A stretch of 64,000 bases of DNA, taken from the NCBI RefSeq assembly GCF_028736215.1, contig NZ_CP117883.1, forward strand, positions 2,914,001-2,978,000, written 5' to 3'. How positions within the stretch are numbered: position 1 is the first letter of the stretch; every line of letters starts with the position of its first letter. Positions 9,928-18,516 of the stretch are shown here, piece after piece. The notes under the pieces are model-generated. The model saw only the letters and a list, made by a program, of their open reading frames with translations. It was not told the DNA's origin and made no database searches. The DNA comes from Mucilaginibacter sp. KACC 22773. GTDB lineage: Bacteria; Bacteroidota; Bacteroidia; Sphingobacteriales; Sphingobacteriaceae. The translations under genes and the position numbers were made by a program.

Positions 9928-12324
9928 ATGTTGCGTAACCACATTAAGATTGCATTCAGGAGTTTAAGCAGGAATAAGGGGTTCACCTTTATCAATATAA
10001 CAGGTTTGGCAGTTGGCCTGGCCGTTTGTATCATGATTATGCTGTATGTAACCCATGAAATGAGTTACGATAGTTTCCACAAAAACGGGAAGCGGATTTA
10101 TAACCTGCGGGCATCTATAAAGATGGGGGGGAATGTCATGAATATGGCCTATATGAGTTACACTGCCGGGCCTATCGTAAAGCAAAACAATCCTGTAGTG
10201 GAGGATTACATGCGAACAATGGTTTATTTCAGGCCAATGGTGGTGAGCAATCCTGCATCACCCGAAAATAAGTTCGCAGAAAATAAACTGATCTTCGCGG
10301 ATGCGGGTTTCTTTAATTTTTATTCTTTTAAGTTGTTGTCAGGAGAAGCATCGGAAGCACTTAAAGCGCCATTCTCTGTTGTAATTTCAAAGGATATCGC
10401 AAAAAAATACTTCGGTAACACGAATCCTGTGGGCGAAACACTTATTATAAAAACAGATAGTGCCTATACTTACCACATTACCGGGGTAGCCGAAAATGCC
10501 CCGTCAAATTCATCTATCGACTTCAACTTTGTAGCGTCTAACACAAGTTTGCTTTCAATGAAAGAAGCATCAATGTATACAGGTTCGCAAGAGATAAGTT
10601 TTGGCTCATTTGGGTTGAATTTGCTTTTAAAACATGCTTCGGACACTGCCGCGTTGAGGCGTAACCTGCAGGCAATGGCCAAAAAAGACAAAAGCCTGGG
10701 CGAGATGATTTATACTTTATCGCCAATAACTGATACCCACCTGCACATGAACTTTGGTGATTCATCTAACACCAGGTATTTAAAGATTTTTCCGTTGGTG
10801 GCTGTGTTGATATTACTGCTGGCATTGGTTAATTACATGAGCCTTTCTACTGCGAGGGCTACGTTAAGGGCCAAGGAAGTGGGGGTGCGCAAGGTGTCTG
10901 GGGCAAGCCGTATTAGTATTGCTATGCAGTTTTATGTAGAGTCTGCCTTGTTTGCGGGCATTTCATTCGTGCTGAGTTATTGCCTGTGTTATCTTTGCAA
11001 GCCCTGGTTTTTAAATGTGTTGCAGTTAAAGATAGATAGCTCGTTTTTATATAGCCCGGTAGTTTTAGGCTTGCTGTTAGCTTTGCTGGTGCTTACGGTG
11101 TTAATAGCAGGCAGCTACCCTTCGTTAGTTTTATCGGCTTTTAAACCTGTAGTTACCCTAAAGGGCAAAATGAGCACGCAGGCGGGCGGCGCAATGGTAC
11201 GTAAAGTATTTACTACCCTGCAGTTTGCCATATCTGTGGGGCTGATTATATGCGGAATTGTTATCGACCGGCAGCTCTATTATTTCAGGCACGCAGATAC
11301 AGGAGTTAACCGCGATAATATCGTAATGCTGCCTGTAGGTACCGGTCTGGTAAAAAACTACCAGGCATTTAAAAAAGACATTAGTGATTTGGCAGGTATC
11401 GGGGAGATAGCCACATCGCATTATGCCATGTACAAGGGTTATGATATGTTTTTTGCTGTCGGCAAAACCAAAGAAGAGAAAAGTATACCTATAGCCAATT
11501 TAGTTGCCGATAATAACTTTATCCCTGTTCTTGGCTTAAAATGGAAATATCCGCCTGCGCCAAATACCGAAATTACCGGCCGCAATAAAGTGGTTATTAA
11601 CGAACTGGCTATAGGGAAGCTGCATTTACCCGCAAACCCGGTAGGCAGTTTCATTAGTGATGGCAATAACAATCTCCAGGTTATGGGTGTACTTAAAAAT
11701 TTCAACTTTAGCTCAATGGCAGATGAGTTAAGGCCCTTTGCTTTAATTACACTTCCCGATACCTCATCCTTTTGGAAAAAGACCGGATGCAGCCTTTTCG
11801 TAAAAATAAATCCCCATACCAATTTGCCAACCTTGCTGGCCAAAATGCAGGGCATCTATAAAAAGTATGATCAGGATACCCCGTTTGAATACACTTTCAT
11901 GGACGATGCCTTTAACCTGCAATACAAGGCCGAGGACAGATTAGCCGCGATTTTTAGTTTATTCACTTACATTACTGTGATATTGGCCACCATGGGCTTG
12001 TTTGGGCTTGCGGCGTTCACTATTGAACAGCGCACCAAAGAGATTGGCATCCGCAAAATATTAGGTGCCAGCTTGTCAAAAATAAGTACACTGCTTTCTT
12101 TGGATTTTTTAAAACTGGTGCTTTTGTCTGTTATTATAGCTTCGCCGGTAGCCTGGTGGGCAATGCACAACTGGCTGCAGAATTTTGCCAGCCGTATCAC
12201 CATACCCTGGTGGGTATTTACTGCCGCAGGCGGCATTGCTGTATTAACGGCCATTATCACTGTCAGCTACCATGCAATTAAGGCTGCGCTGGCAAATCCG
12301 GTGGATAGTTTGAGGAGTGAATAG
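9928..12324 (+). CDS. ABC transporter permease, double FtsX/MacB type
   Basis: The fifth paralogue (798 residues) is intact and the most divergent. It begins RNHIKIAFRSLSRNKGF and has the usual helix, periplasmic domain, FtsX domain (KEVGVRKVSGAS, AMQFYVES), second periplasmic domain and C-terminal FtsX domain with GLFGLAAFTIEQRTKEIGIRKILGAS. The end is NPVDSLRSE rather than NPVKSLRSE. It is the last gene of the array; the next gene, a secreted beta-helix protein, follows about 160 nt later on the same strand. Substrate and ATPase partner are unknown. Confidence 0.93.
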   Translation: MLRNHIKIAFRSLSRNKGFTFINITGLAVGLAVCIMIMLYVTHEMSYDSFHKNGKRIYNLRASIKMGGNVMNMAYMSYTAGPIVKQNNPVVEDYMRTMVYFRPMVVSNPASPENKFAENKLIFADAGFFNFYSFKLLSGEASEALKAPFSVVISKDIAKKYFGNTNPVGETLIIKTDSAYTYHITGVAENAPSNSSIDFNFVASNTSLLSMKEASMYTGSQEISFGSFGLNLLLKHASDTAALRRNLQAMAKKDKSLGEMIYTLSPITDTHLHMNFGDSSNTRYLKIFPLVAVLILLLALVNYMSLSTARATLRAKEVGVRKVSGASRISIAMQFYVESALFAGISFVLSYCLCYLCKPWFLNVLQLKIDSSFLYSPVVLGLLLALLVLTVLIAGSYPSLVLSAFKPVVTLKGKMSTQAGGAMVRKVFTTLQFAISVGLIICGIVIDRQLYYFRHADTGVNRDNIVMLPVGTGLVKNYQAFKKDISDLAGIGEIATSHYAMYKGYDMFFAVGKTKEEKSIPIANLVADNNFIPVLGLKWKYPPAPNTEITGRNKVVINELAIGKLHLPANPVGSFISDGNNNLQVMGVLKNFNFSSMADELRPFALITLPDTSSFWKKTGCSLFVKINPHTNLPTLLAKMQGIYKKYDQDTPFEYTFMDDAFNLQYKAEDRLAAIFSLFTYITVILATMGLFGLAAFTIEQRTKEIGIRKILGASLSKISTLLSLDFLKLVLLSVIIASPVAWWAMHNWLQNFASRITIPWWVFTAAGGIAVLTAIITVSYHAIKAALANPVDSLRSE

Positions 12325-12330
12325 TGAATA

Positions 12331-12354
12331 GTTCATTGGTTCATTAGTTCATTG
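12331..12354. repeat. GTTCATTG/GTTCATTA octanucleotide array
   Basis: Three octamers (GTTCATTG, GTTCATTA, GTTCATTG) follow the stop of the fifth permease and run into GTGAAAAGTCTGATA. They are the same words, in the same orientation, as those after the third permease. Confidence 0.9.
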
Positions 12355-12486
12355 GTGAAAAGTCTGATATTAAGATTTGATAGTATAATGTTTGGTAATT
12401 CCTTTTAGTGTTTAGGATTTATTTTCCCCCACATGCAACGTATTTCTTCCTGCTGTTGTCTTATTAATAAACCAAACTAAAACATT

Positions 12487-13512
12487 ATGAAAAAGCACTT
12501 ACTGCTATTTTTTGTTGCCTGCCAAAGCTGTGTTGTTTTTGCGCAGGACTCCAAAACCCCATACATGACCAAACCCATTTCCGGAGCTGTTAAAGATGTA
12601 TTTGTGAACACATCTGGCGGAAGTATTACCGTAAGCGGTGCCGCCGGCGAGTCGCCGCGCGTTGAAGTTTATATCCAGGGAAACAATAGCATCGGCAATA
12701 TATCAAAAGAAGAAATAGAGAAACGCCTGCAAAACTACGAACTAAGCGTTACCGTTAGTGGCGGCGAAGTTCATGCCACAGCCAAAAACAAGCACAATTT
12801 CTCTAATTGGAGAAACTCGCTAAGTATCGGTTTTAAAGTATTTGTACCTAAAAATGTTAACACCAGCCTGAATACCAGCGGTGGCAGCATACACCTGGAT
12901 AATTTGGATGGTACCGAAAAATTTGAAACAAGCGGCGGCAGTTTGCATGTTGATAAATTAACAGGGATGATTAAAGGCCAAACATCAGGCGGCAGCATTC
13001 ATGTAAGCAATTCGGGATCAAGCATTGATTTGGAAACAAGCGGCGGTAGTATTGAGGCAAGTAACTGCAATGGAAAAATTCACCTCGAAACCTCGGGTGG
13101 CTCATTACATCTTACCGATTTAAAGGGAACTATTGATGCCAACACCAGCGGTGGCAGCATCAGCGCCAACAATATCGCAGGCGAGTTAAAAACAGGTACA
13201 TCCGGTGGCAGCATCAACCTTAACGGGCTGGCTTGTGCGTTAGATGCCTCAACCAGTGGTGGCAGCTTTCATGCGCAATTTAGCAGTGTAGGCAAATACG
13301 TTAAAATCGATGTAAGTTCGGGTCACATCGATATTTCGGTGCCATCCAAGTCGGCCCTTGACCTTGATATGCGTGCTGATAAGGTAGAAGCCAACTTTAC
13401 ATCAAACTTTAGCGGTACTAAAGAAAAAGAAAGAATAGAAGGCAAATTGAATGGCGGCGGTTCATCGTTTGAGGTAAGGGGCAACAGCCGTATCAATCTT
13501 AATCTTAACTAA
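12487..13512 (+). CDS. Secreted DUF4097-type beta-helix protein with TSGGS ladder
   Basis: A signal peptide of about 20 residues ends at FAQ, so the protein is predicted to be exported. From about residue 135 the motif TSGG(S)(I/L/F) recurs eight times at an exact 18-residue spacing, for example TSGGSLHVDKLTGMIKGQ, with an earlier single TSGGSI near residue 37. This pattern fits a right-handed beta-helix of the DUF4097/adhesin-like family seen in many Bacteroidota. No catalytic motif is visible. It follows the permease array by about 160 nt on the same strand and could be co-transcribed. The role is unknown; surface or periplasmic structural function is only an inference. Confidence 0.85.
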   Translation: MKKHLLLFFVACQSCVVFAQDSKTPYMTKPISGAVKDVFVNTSGGSITVSGAAGESPRVEVYIQGNNSIGNISKEEIEKRLQNYELSVTVSGGEVHATAKNKHNFSNWRNSLSIGFKVFVPKNVNTSLNTSGGSIHLDNLDGTEKFETSGGSLHVDKLTGMIKGQTSGGSIHVSNSGSSIDLETSGGSIEASNCNGKIHLETSGGSLHLTDLKGTIDANTSGGSISANNIAGELKTGTSGGSINLNGLACALDASTSGGSFHAQFSSVGKYVKIDVSSGHIDISVPSKSALDLDMRADKVEANFTSNFSGTKEKERIEGKLNGGGSSFEVRGNSRINLNLN

Positions 13513-13542
13513 GATCTATATAAAGTAAACAAGTACGCATGG

Positions 13543-13570
13543 GGGCCTGTTGTTTAACGCGACAGGCTCT
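13543..13570 (+). terminator. Weak hairpin after the beta-helix gene
   Basis: GCCTGT and ACAGGC form a short stem with an 11-nt loop, followed by TCTTCGTGTTTT. The stem is only 6 bp, so this is a tentative intrinsic terminator. AAGTCTTAAGTCCCAAGCC-type repeat words follow, up to the convergent isomerase gene. Confidence 0.4.
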
Positions 13571-13644
13571 TCGTGTTTTAAGTCTTAAGTCCCAAGCCTT
13601 AAGTTCTAAGTCTAAAATGACGAATCAGACTTAAAACCCCAGAC

Positions 13645-14463
13645 TTAGGGCTCCTGGTAGCGTTTCTTAAGTAATTGCATCATGCCAAGGTTAATGTCCC
13701 ATTGGTTTGATACCGGCATTTTTGTATAAGGCAGTACAGGCATGTAAGGGGAAGGGCCAAACTCGGGTGTAATGGTTAATAACCCGGCGCCGTTTTGCAG
13801 GCGCGATTTTACTATGGCATCCCACCACTGCAAATGTGCTTCCAGCTCTGGTTGCCATTCGGGGGCATTTGGATCAGAAACCTGTGCAGATTGGGCATGG
13901 CCAACGCGTGCGTGAATATGAACAGTCCGGCTGATGGCTATTTTAACCGCTTCTGGTTGCTGTTCCAGTAAGCTTTCAGATACATTACACCAGTGCGAAA
14001 AATCTGCGGTTATTAAAACATCGGGGTTATCTGTAAGCAATTGCTTAGCAATATGAGCGGCGAACAGAGCTTTATTTCGGTGTGTTTCATGGGCAATGGT
14101 AATTCTGCTTTTCACAGCAATCTCGTTGGCTATGGCAAAAAGCGCTTTATTTTGCTCGTTTGTGAAATAATCCTTTCCTGTTTGCGAGTCAATTAAAACC
14201 GGCCGTGCCTTTACTAAATTTTCCAGATGCTTACGGAAGCTGATTTTATGCGCCTCAAAATCTTCTTCAAACGACTGGTAATATTGGCCAATCAATAACA
14301 GGTTATGCTTTTTAAGCGCATTTAAAATGATGTCTTTTTCGTGTTCATCAAAAGGTACAGATGCTTCAACGCCCTGGTAACCGGCTTCCTTTACTTTAAA
14401 ACAAAATTCGTCCCAGGGCAATTGTTCAGAACCCCAGCGCGGGCAAAAAAACTTTATTTTCAT
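13645..14463 (-). CDS. Sugar phosphate isomerase/epimerase-like TIM barrel
   Basis: This 272-residue protein matches the xylose-isomerase-like/AP-endonuclease 2 TIM-barrel superfamily. It begins KIKFFCPRWG and has GYQGVEAS near residue 35. The candidate metal-site residues lie in AHETH (about 144), TADFSHWC (about 170), HIHARVGHAQ (about 200) and ITPEFG near the end. These proteins typically isomerise or epimerise sugars or inositols, but the substrate cannot be read from sequence. It is a single gene with no signal peptide, so cytoplasmic. The ATG sits at the edge of a 440-nt gap that contains a candidate small RNA. Confidence 0.85.
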   Translation of the reverse strand: MKIKFFCPRWGSEQLPWDEFCFKVKEAGYQGVEASVPFDEHEKDIILNALKKHNLLLIGQYYQSFEEDFEAHKISFRKHLENLVKARPVLIDSQTGKDYFTNEQNKALFAIANEIAVKSRITIAHETHRNKALFAAHIAKQLLTDNPDVLITADFSHWCNVSESLLEQQPEAVKIAISRTVHIHARVGHAQSAQVSDPNAPEWQPELEAHLQWWDAIVKSRLQNGAGLLTITPEFGPSPYMPVLPYTKMPVSNQWDINLGMMQLLKKRYQEP

Positions 14464-14743
14464 TATAACATTTATAAGAACGGTGAAAAGATAATCTGTA
14501 TGGCTAATTTTTACTATGCGATAAATATATGATTATTTGCCCCACTATATCTTATAACACCAGATCGCTTTCTTTTAAAATTAAATCGAACTTCCTCAAT
14601 TGGTTTGCGCTTCGATTGTATTTTGGTCGACCCCCAAATTTAAGCTATAGAAACGCACGCGTACTGTAACGTTTCCGCAGGGCTAAAATAACTGCATGTT
14701 TTGCAAATTTCTGAATATCAAAATATTATATATTTGGCGCGTG

Positions 14744-14899
14744 TTTTTAAAGAATAGCAGGGAGGCACCCCAGCAGTATAGTAATCTTATTTTAGGTTTG
14801 ACTACAGCAATGCCGATAAAAAACTTCCAAACTTGAGAAATTTGGATTTAGTTGATTAGTAATATGCGCTTCGGGATGAGATCCGGAGCGCATTTTTTG
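14744..14899 (+). ncRNA. Candidate small RNA
   Basis: A Bacteroidota-type -7 box TATATTTG lies at 14729-14736 and an intrinsic terminator at 14864-14899 points rightwards, yet no + strand gene lies between. A transcript of about 155 nt from about 14744 is therefore inferred. TTG at 14701-14703 could serve as the -33 element, but the 25-nt spacing is long. The only small frame inside is an eight-codon MPIKNFQT. I do not recognise it as 6S, tmRNA or another known RNA. Confidence 0.4.
14864..14899 (+). terminator. Intrinsic terminator in the AI-2E upstream gap
   Basis: ATGCGCTTC pairs with GGAGCGCAT (one T-G pair), the stem extends by GG/CC, and TTTTTTGTG follows. The orientation serves + strand transcription, although no + strand protein gene precedes it. 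On the opposite strand there is no T-run, so it does not fit the AI-2E gene. Confidence 0.7.
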
Positions 14900-14902
14900 T
14901 GT

Positions 14903-15982
14903 TTAGGGTTGGCCTCTTTCAGGCACAATTACAATATCCAGATCAGCTATCTTTTTAACATACAGCTCATCAACCAAAATCATTACGATAGCTAACAAGG
15001 GTACTGCAAGTATAACACCCAAAACACCGGATAATGTGCCCATTAATACCTGCGCCAGTATGGTTAATGCTGGCGGCAGGTTTATCATTTTATTTTGAAT
15101 TATAGGAGTTACTATGTTACTTACTATAGTTTGAGTAACCATATACATTAAAGCCACAACTATAGCGGTATTTGTGCTGATGGTTAAAGCCAGCAATACG
15201 CCGGGAATCATGGCTGCCAACGATCCAAAGTTGGGGATAAGCTTGAGCAGCCCGGTAAGCAGGGCAAGTACCAAAGCTACGGGTATGCTCATGACGCCTA
15301 ACCCGATAGAAAGTAAAATAAATACCAGCACCATCGATAACATCATTCCTTTTAGCCATCCTTTTAGGGCGAAACTAATCCTGTCTATCACCTGGTGGGC
15401 GAGCGGTTTGCGGCTTTCGGGCACTAATTTTATCATGCCGTCTTTATACAGGTTAGGATTGCTGGTAAAAAATATAGCCAGGAACAGGATGATATAAATA
15501 TCGCCCAGCACACCGAAGCTGGTATTAAAGAAGGATTTGGCAGTAGTCATTAAGGCATCTGAGTTATCATCAGCCAGGTATTCCAGGATTTTTCTTCCGA
15601 TAGGGGTTTCGGCCAGTTTTAGTTTGGCATTACTGATTGTATGCGGAAGCGTATCGCTTAATATTGCTACCTGGTTTGATATTTTAGACCCCATAAACCA
15701 AAACAGTACCCCAAGCAACACAAACGTGCCACCGATAGAAATAATCATGCAGATGCGGCGGCGCCATAGGGTTTTCCGCTGGATCATGTCGCCAAGGCCG
15801 TGAAAGTATACGGAGATGAGTACACCCGCAAGTACCATTAATAATACATTAAAAGCAACCCGGGCAATCAGTATTACTACTACCAACAGGGCTACTACGG
15901 CAACGGTTTGCCATACTTTTTGAATATAGGTGAGTTCTTTTTGAGTTGTTTTACCGGTATATTTATCGCTATTGAGGGCCAT
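14903..15982 (-). CDS. AI-2E family transporter (PerM/YhhT-like)
   Basis: This 359-residue inner-membrane protein has paired N-terminal helices (about 28-65), a helix near 80-95, a soluble loop (about 100-150) and five or more C-terminal helices. The conserved GLLKLIPNFGSLAAMIPG stretch near 240-260 is typical of the AI-2E exporter/PerM family, in which motifs of this kind line the transport path. Family members export varied small molecules or antiport sodium, and the AI-2 name does not prove the substrate. It is a single gene; the ATG at 15982 is followed by the polar segment NSDKYTGKTTQKE. Confidence 0.88.
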   Translation of the reverse strand: MALNSDKYTGKTTQKELTYIQKVWQTVAVVALLVVVILIARVAFNVLLMVLAGVLISVYFHGLGDMIQRKTLWRRRICMIISIGGTFVLLGVLFWFMGSKISNQVAILSDTLPHTISNAKLKLAETPIGRKILEYLADDNSDALMTTAKSFFNTSFGVLGDIYIILFLAIFFTSNPNLYKDGMIKLVPESRKPLAHQVIDRISFALKGWLKGMMLSMVLVFILLSIGLGVMSIPVALVLALLTGLLKLIPNFGSLAAMIPGVLLALTISTNTAIVVALMYMVTQTIVSNIVTPIIQNKMINLPPALTILAQVLMGTLSGVLGVILAVPLLAIVMILVDELYVKKIADLDIVIVPERGQP

Positions 15983-16127
15983 TTTGTGCTAATTTGAAAA
16001 AGAATGTTCAAATAGGGGACAATGAACACCTCCAAAAGTTTTAACAATATCGCAATATTGATTTAATATCAAGGCCAAAAGCGCCGGTAGCACTCATTCA
16101 TCCGTTTACGGGTGGTTAACGCTTCAA

Positions 16128-17705
16128 TCAATCCAGTACAAATGTTGATATTGACCGTGCCGGGAGTAAAACGCTGTTAGTATACTTACTTTGAGAAGCC
16201 CGCATATTTACGTCCTTATCACCATTGGTTAAATAGGTGCTAAGCGTTTTGTATTTTTTGGTGATGTTTTTTAAATCGAGTTTTACCTTTGTATCGGCCG
16301 TGCCACGGTTAACAGCTACTATAACCAGTTTATTATTCACATCTTTCCATGCCGAAACCAGGATTTTACTTTGTGTGGCAGGCGCTGTACCGGTAAGTAC
16401 ACGTACCATGCCGGGACGCACAAATAAACTGTAATGGCCAAGGGCCCACAGGTTTTTGGTTACCGTAAATTCGCCATCTTTAAAATCGGGTTTGGGGTTT
16501 AAAGCGATGAGGTAATACCGGGTATTAAAATCGGCGCTGCCTGGTTCATAGGCATTCCAAAATTGCCAGGCGGTAGCATTACCGTCTGTTAAATCGGAGT
16601 GAATAACTTTTGCCAAAAACAATGCGCAATCTATCGCGCTCCGGTCACCATTTGAGCCTTCTTTAAAACCATCGGCCAGCATGCTGTATTCCGATTGCCA
16701 GAAGTTGACGCCATATTTTTTAGCGGTATCGGCCAGTTGGCTCCGGGTAGCTACCATTGCGCTGTCGGTAGTTTCGGTAAAGTAACTGTGGCCGGCAATT
16801 GTTGGCGGTACATGGTTTAATGCCTTAACAGATAATGAACTATTTGTGCCAAAAAAACGCTGAATTTGGTTTGTTGAATTACCACTACCCGAATACAGGT
16901 AATTGAGCATGCCCGCTTCGCTTATCAAAATTTTAGTGTTTAATTTCTCTTTATTTAAAACACCGTTAAGTTCATTAACCACATGGTATATTTCGTCGTT
17001 TTTCCATGCCGTGCCCTCCTGGTCGCCCTGCATATACGGGCGCGACCAATCCCACTGAGGCTCATTAACCGGGCTGATATAGCTGAAATGAACACCTTCA
17101 CTATCAAAATGGCTAATCACTTTAGCCAAAAAATTAACATAGGCGCCATAGGCATCGGCCTTCAGGTTACTGGTAAAGTCTTTTTCTGTTTTATAACCAA
17201 GCCCGTTACGTGTAAATTGCACCGGCGGGCTGTTTGAAAAGGCTATGAGTGTTTCTACGCCATAATCATGTGCCTTTTTTAAAAAGAATTGATAGCCGGC
17301 CTGCTTGTTCCAGTCATAATCGCCATTTGGGCTTAAAAAGCATTCAGATCGCCTCCTGAAATCTTTAATTCCGCTGCTATCGCCTTGTTCTGCAGTTCCG
17401 GCGCCAATGTTAAAACGCCAGGCCGATAAGCCAATTCCCAATGGGTTTCCCAACTTGTCTTTTTGCTTACTGAATAATAAACGAGCGATGGCTTCCTTTT
17501 TTTCGGCGGGCCAGTATTTGCCTATCCCTTCAGAAAACCAGCAACCCGATGCGCCTATGTTTTCAATTACCTGGGCGGTATTATTCAAATTGATATGCAG
17601 GGTTATTGTTGTATCGGTAGTTTGGGCAATTGATGTACAATTAAAAAACGTTGTCAATAACAACGGGACGGCCATTAGTTTAATAAAGTTTTTTGTCGGT
17701 TTCAT
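16128..17705 (-). CDS. Secreted glycoside hydrolase, GH30-like (COG5520)
   Basis: A 525-residue enzyme has an N-terminal signal sequence ending near TSIAQ; a cysteine at NCTS could be an atypical lipidation site. The acid/base glutamate is expected in SPVNEPQWDW (about residue 216) and the nucleophile in KILISEAGML (about 265), the pattern of GH30 clan-A enzymes. The substrate-face segments GASGCWFSEGIG and WRFNIGAGTAEQG near the N-terminus and a C-terminal beta domain (about 430-525) fit this family. GH30 members cut beta-1,6-galactan, beta-1,6-glucan or xylan, and the exact specificity cannot be assigned. No transport or sensor genes adjoin it. Confidence 0.82.
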   Translation of the reverse strand: MKPTKNFIKLMAVPLLLTTFFNCTSIAQTTDTTITLHINLNNTAQVIENIGASGCWFSEGIGKYWPAEKKEAIARLLFSKQKDKLGNPLGIGLSAWRFNIGAGTAEQGDSSGIKDFRRRSECFLSPNGDYDWNKQAGYQFFLKKAHDYGVETLIAFSNSPPVQFTRNGLGYKTEKDFTSNLKADAYGAYVNFLAKVISHFDSEGVHFSYISPVNEPQWDWSRPYMQGDQEGTAWKNDEIYHVVNELNGVLNKEKLNTKILISEAGMLNYLYSGSGNSTNQIQRFFGTNSSLSVKALNHVPPTIAGHSYFTETTDSAMVATRSQLADTAKKYGVNFWQSEYSMLADGFKEGSNGDRSAIDCALFLAKVIHSDLTDGNATAWQFWNAYEPGSADFNTRYYLIALNPKPDFKDGEFTVTKNLWALGHYSLFVRPGMVRVLTGTAPATQSKILVSAWKDVNNKLVIVAVNRGTADTKVKLDLKNITKKYKTLSTYLTNGDKDVNMRASQSKYTNSVLLPARSISTFVLD

Positions 17706-17826
17706 CGGTGCAAATATAAGCCGGGATAATTGTATTATTAGCTATTTAATTGCGGGGAAACGGGCCTGTTGATTATACATGTCATATTATTCCTTTAATT
17801 TGTAACCAATTAATTACCCCTTTAGG

Positions 17827-18510
17827 ATGAACCGTATTTGCCTTATTGAAGACGAAGAAAAAGTAGCCGCCTTTATTTCAAAGGGATTGCAGGAACATGA
17901 TTATGAGGTAACACACGCCATTGACGGCTTTAGCGCGATTGACCTGTTGGCCGGGCATACTTTTGATCTAATAATCCTTGATTTGATGCTACCTGATATT
18001 AATGGCATAGATCTTTGCCGTCGCATCCGCAGGGATAATAAGCAGCTGCCCATATTAATGCTTACCGCGCTGGATAGGGTAGACGATAAGGTAAACGGCC
18101 TGCAGGCGGGCGCTGATGATTACCTGGTAAAGCCCTTTCATTTTAACGAGCTTTTGGCGCGGATGAATGCTTTGCTAAGGCGTTCACGGCAGGAAATGCC
18201 CCAGGAAGAAGGTTTATTAACCTTTAGCGACCTGAAACTAAACACCTTTACCAAAACTGCCGAGCGCGCTGGTACCGAAATTACTCTGACCACAAAAGAA
18301 TACTATTTACTGGAATTGTTTTTGCGCAACCCCAACAAAACATTATCAAGAGATTATATTGCCGAAAAGGTTTGGGATATCCAGTTTGACACTGGCACCA
18401 ATTTTATTGACGTGTATGTAAACTACCTGCGTAAAAAAATAGAAAAGGGCGCGCAGTCAAAACTTATTCATACAGTTATAGGTATGGGGTATATTTTAAA
18501 GGAGAAATAA
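17827..18510 (+). CDS. OmpR-family response regulator of a metal efflux locus
   Basis: This 227-residue protein has a receiver domain with acidic pocket EDE near residues 8-10, phosphoacceptor D52 in LDLMLPD, T80 and K102 in LVKPF. A winged-helix DNA-binding domain follows (about 125-225, with TTKEYYLLELFLRNP and VYVNYLRKKIEKG). It lies 6 nt upstream of its histidine kinase and upstream of an RND efflux operon, the arrangement of CusRS/CzcRS-type systems. Its likely target is the set of four 11-bp direct repeats at 19878-19921. The signal, presumably a metal ion, is inferred from the neighbours. Confidence 0.93.
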   Translation: MNRICLIEDEEKVAAFISKGLQEHDYEVTHAIDGFSAIDLLAGHTFDLIILDLMLPDINGIDLCRRIRRDNKQLPILMLTALDRVDDKVNGLQAGADDYLVKPFHFNELLARMNALLRRSRQEMPQEEGLLTFSDLKLNTFTKTAERAGTEITLTTKEYYLLELFLRNPNKTLSRDYIAEKVWDIQFDTGTNFIDVYVNYLRKKIEKGAQSKLIHTVIGMGYILKEK

Positions 18511-18516
18511 GGCTGT

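Larger units (their letters stand above)
14464..14902. other. 439-nt intergenic region with a promoter-like box and terminator
   Basis: There is no convincing gene between the isomerase and the AI-2E exporter genes. It holds a TATATTTG box (14729-14736) and a strong + strand hairpin with T-run (14864-14899), described separately as a candidate small RNA. The remainder (14464-14700) shows no recognisable structure. Confidence 0.6.

Noticed and set aside
1..12324. Numerous long reverse-strand open frames inside the permease genes
   Set aside because: They follow the codon pattern of the + strand permeases in other frames, lack recognisable domains and have no promoter or ribosome-binding context.
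12361..12486. Promoter before the beta-helix gene
   Set aside because: No TAnnTTTG box with a TTG at a suitable distance could be found; only AT-rich sequence is visible.
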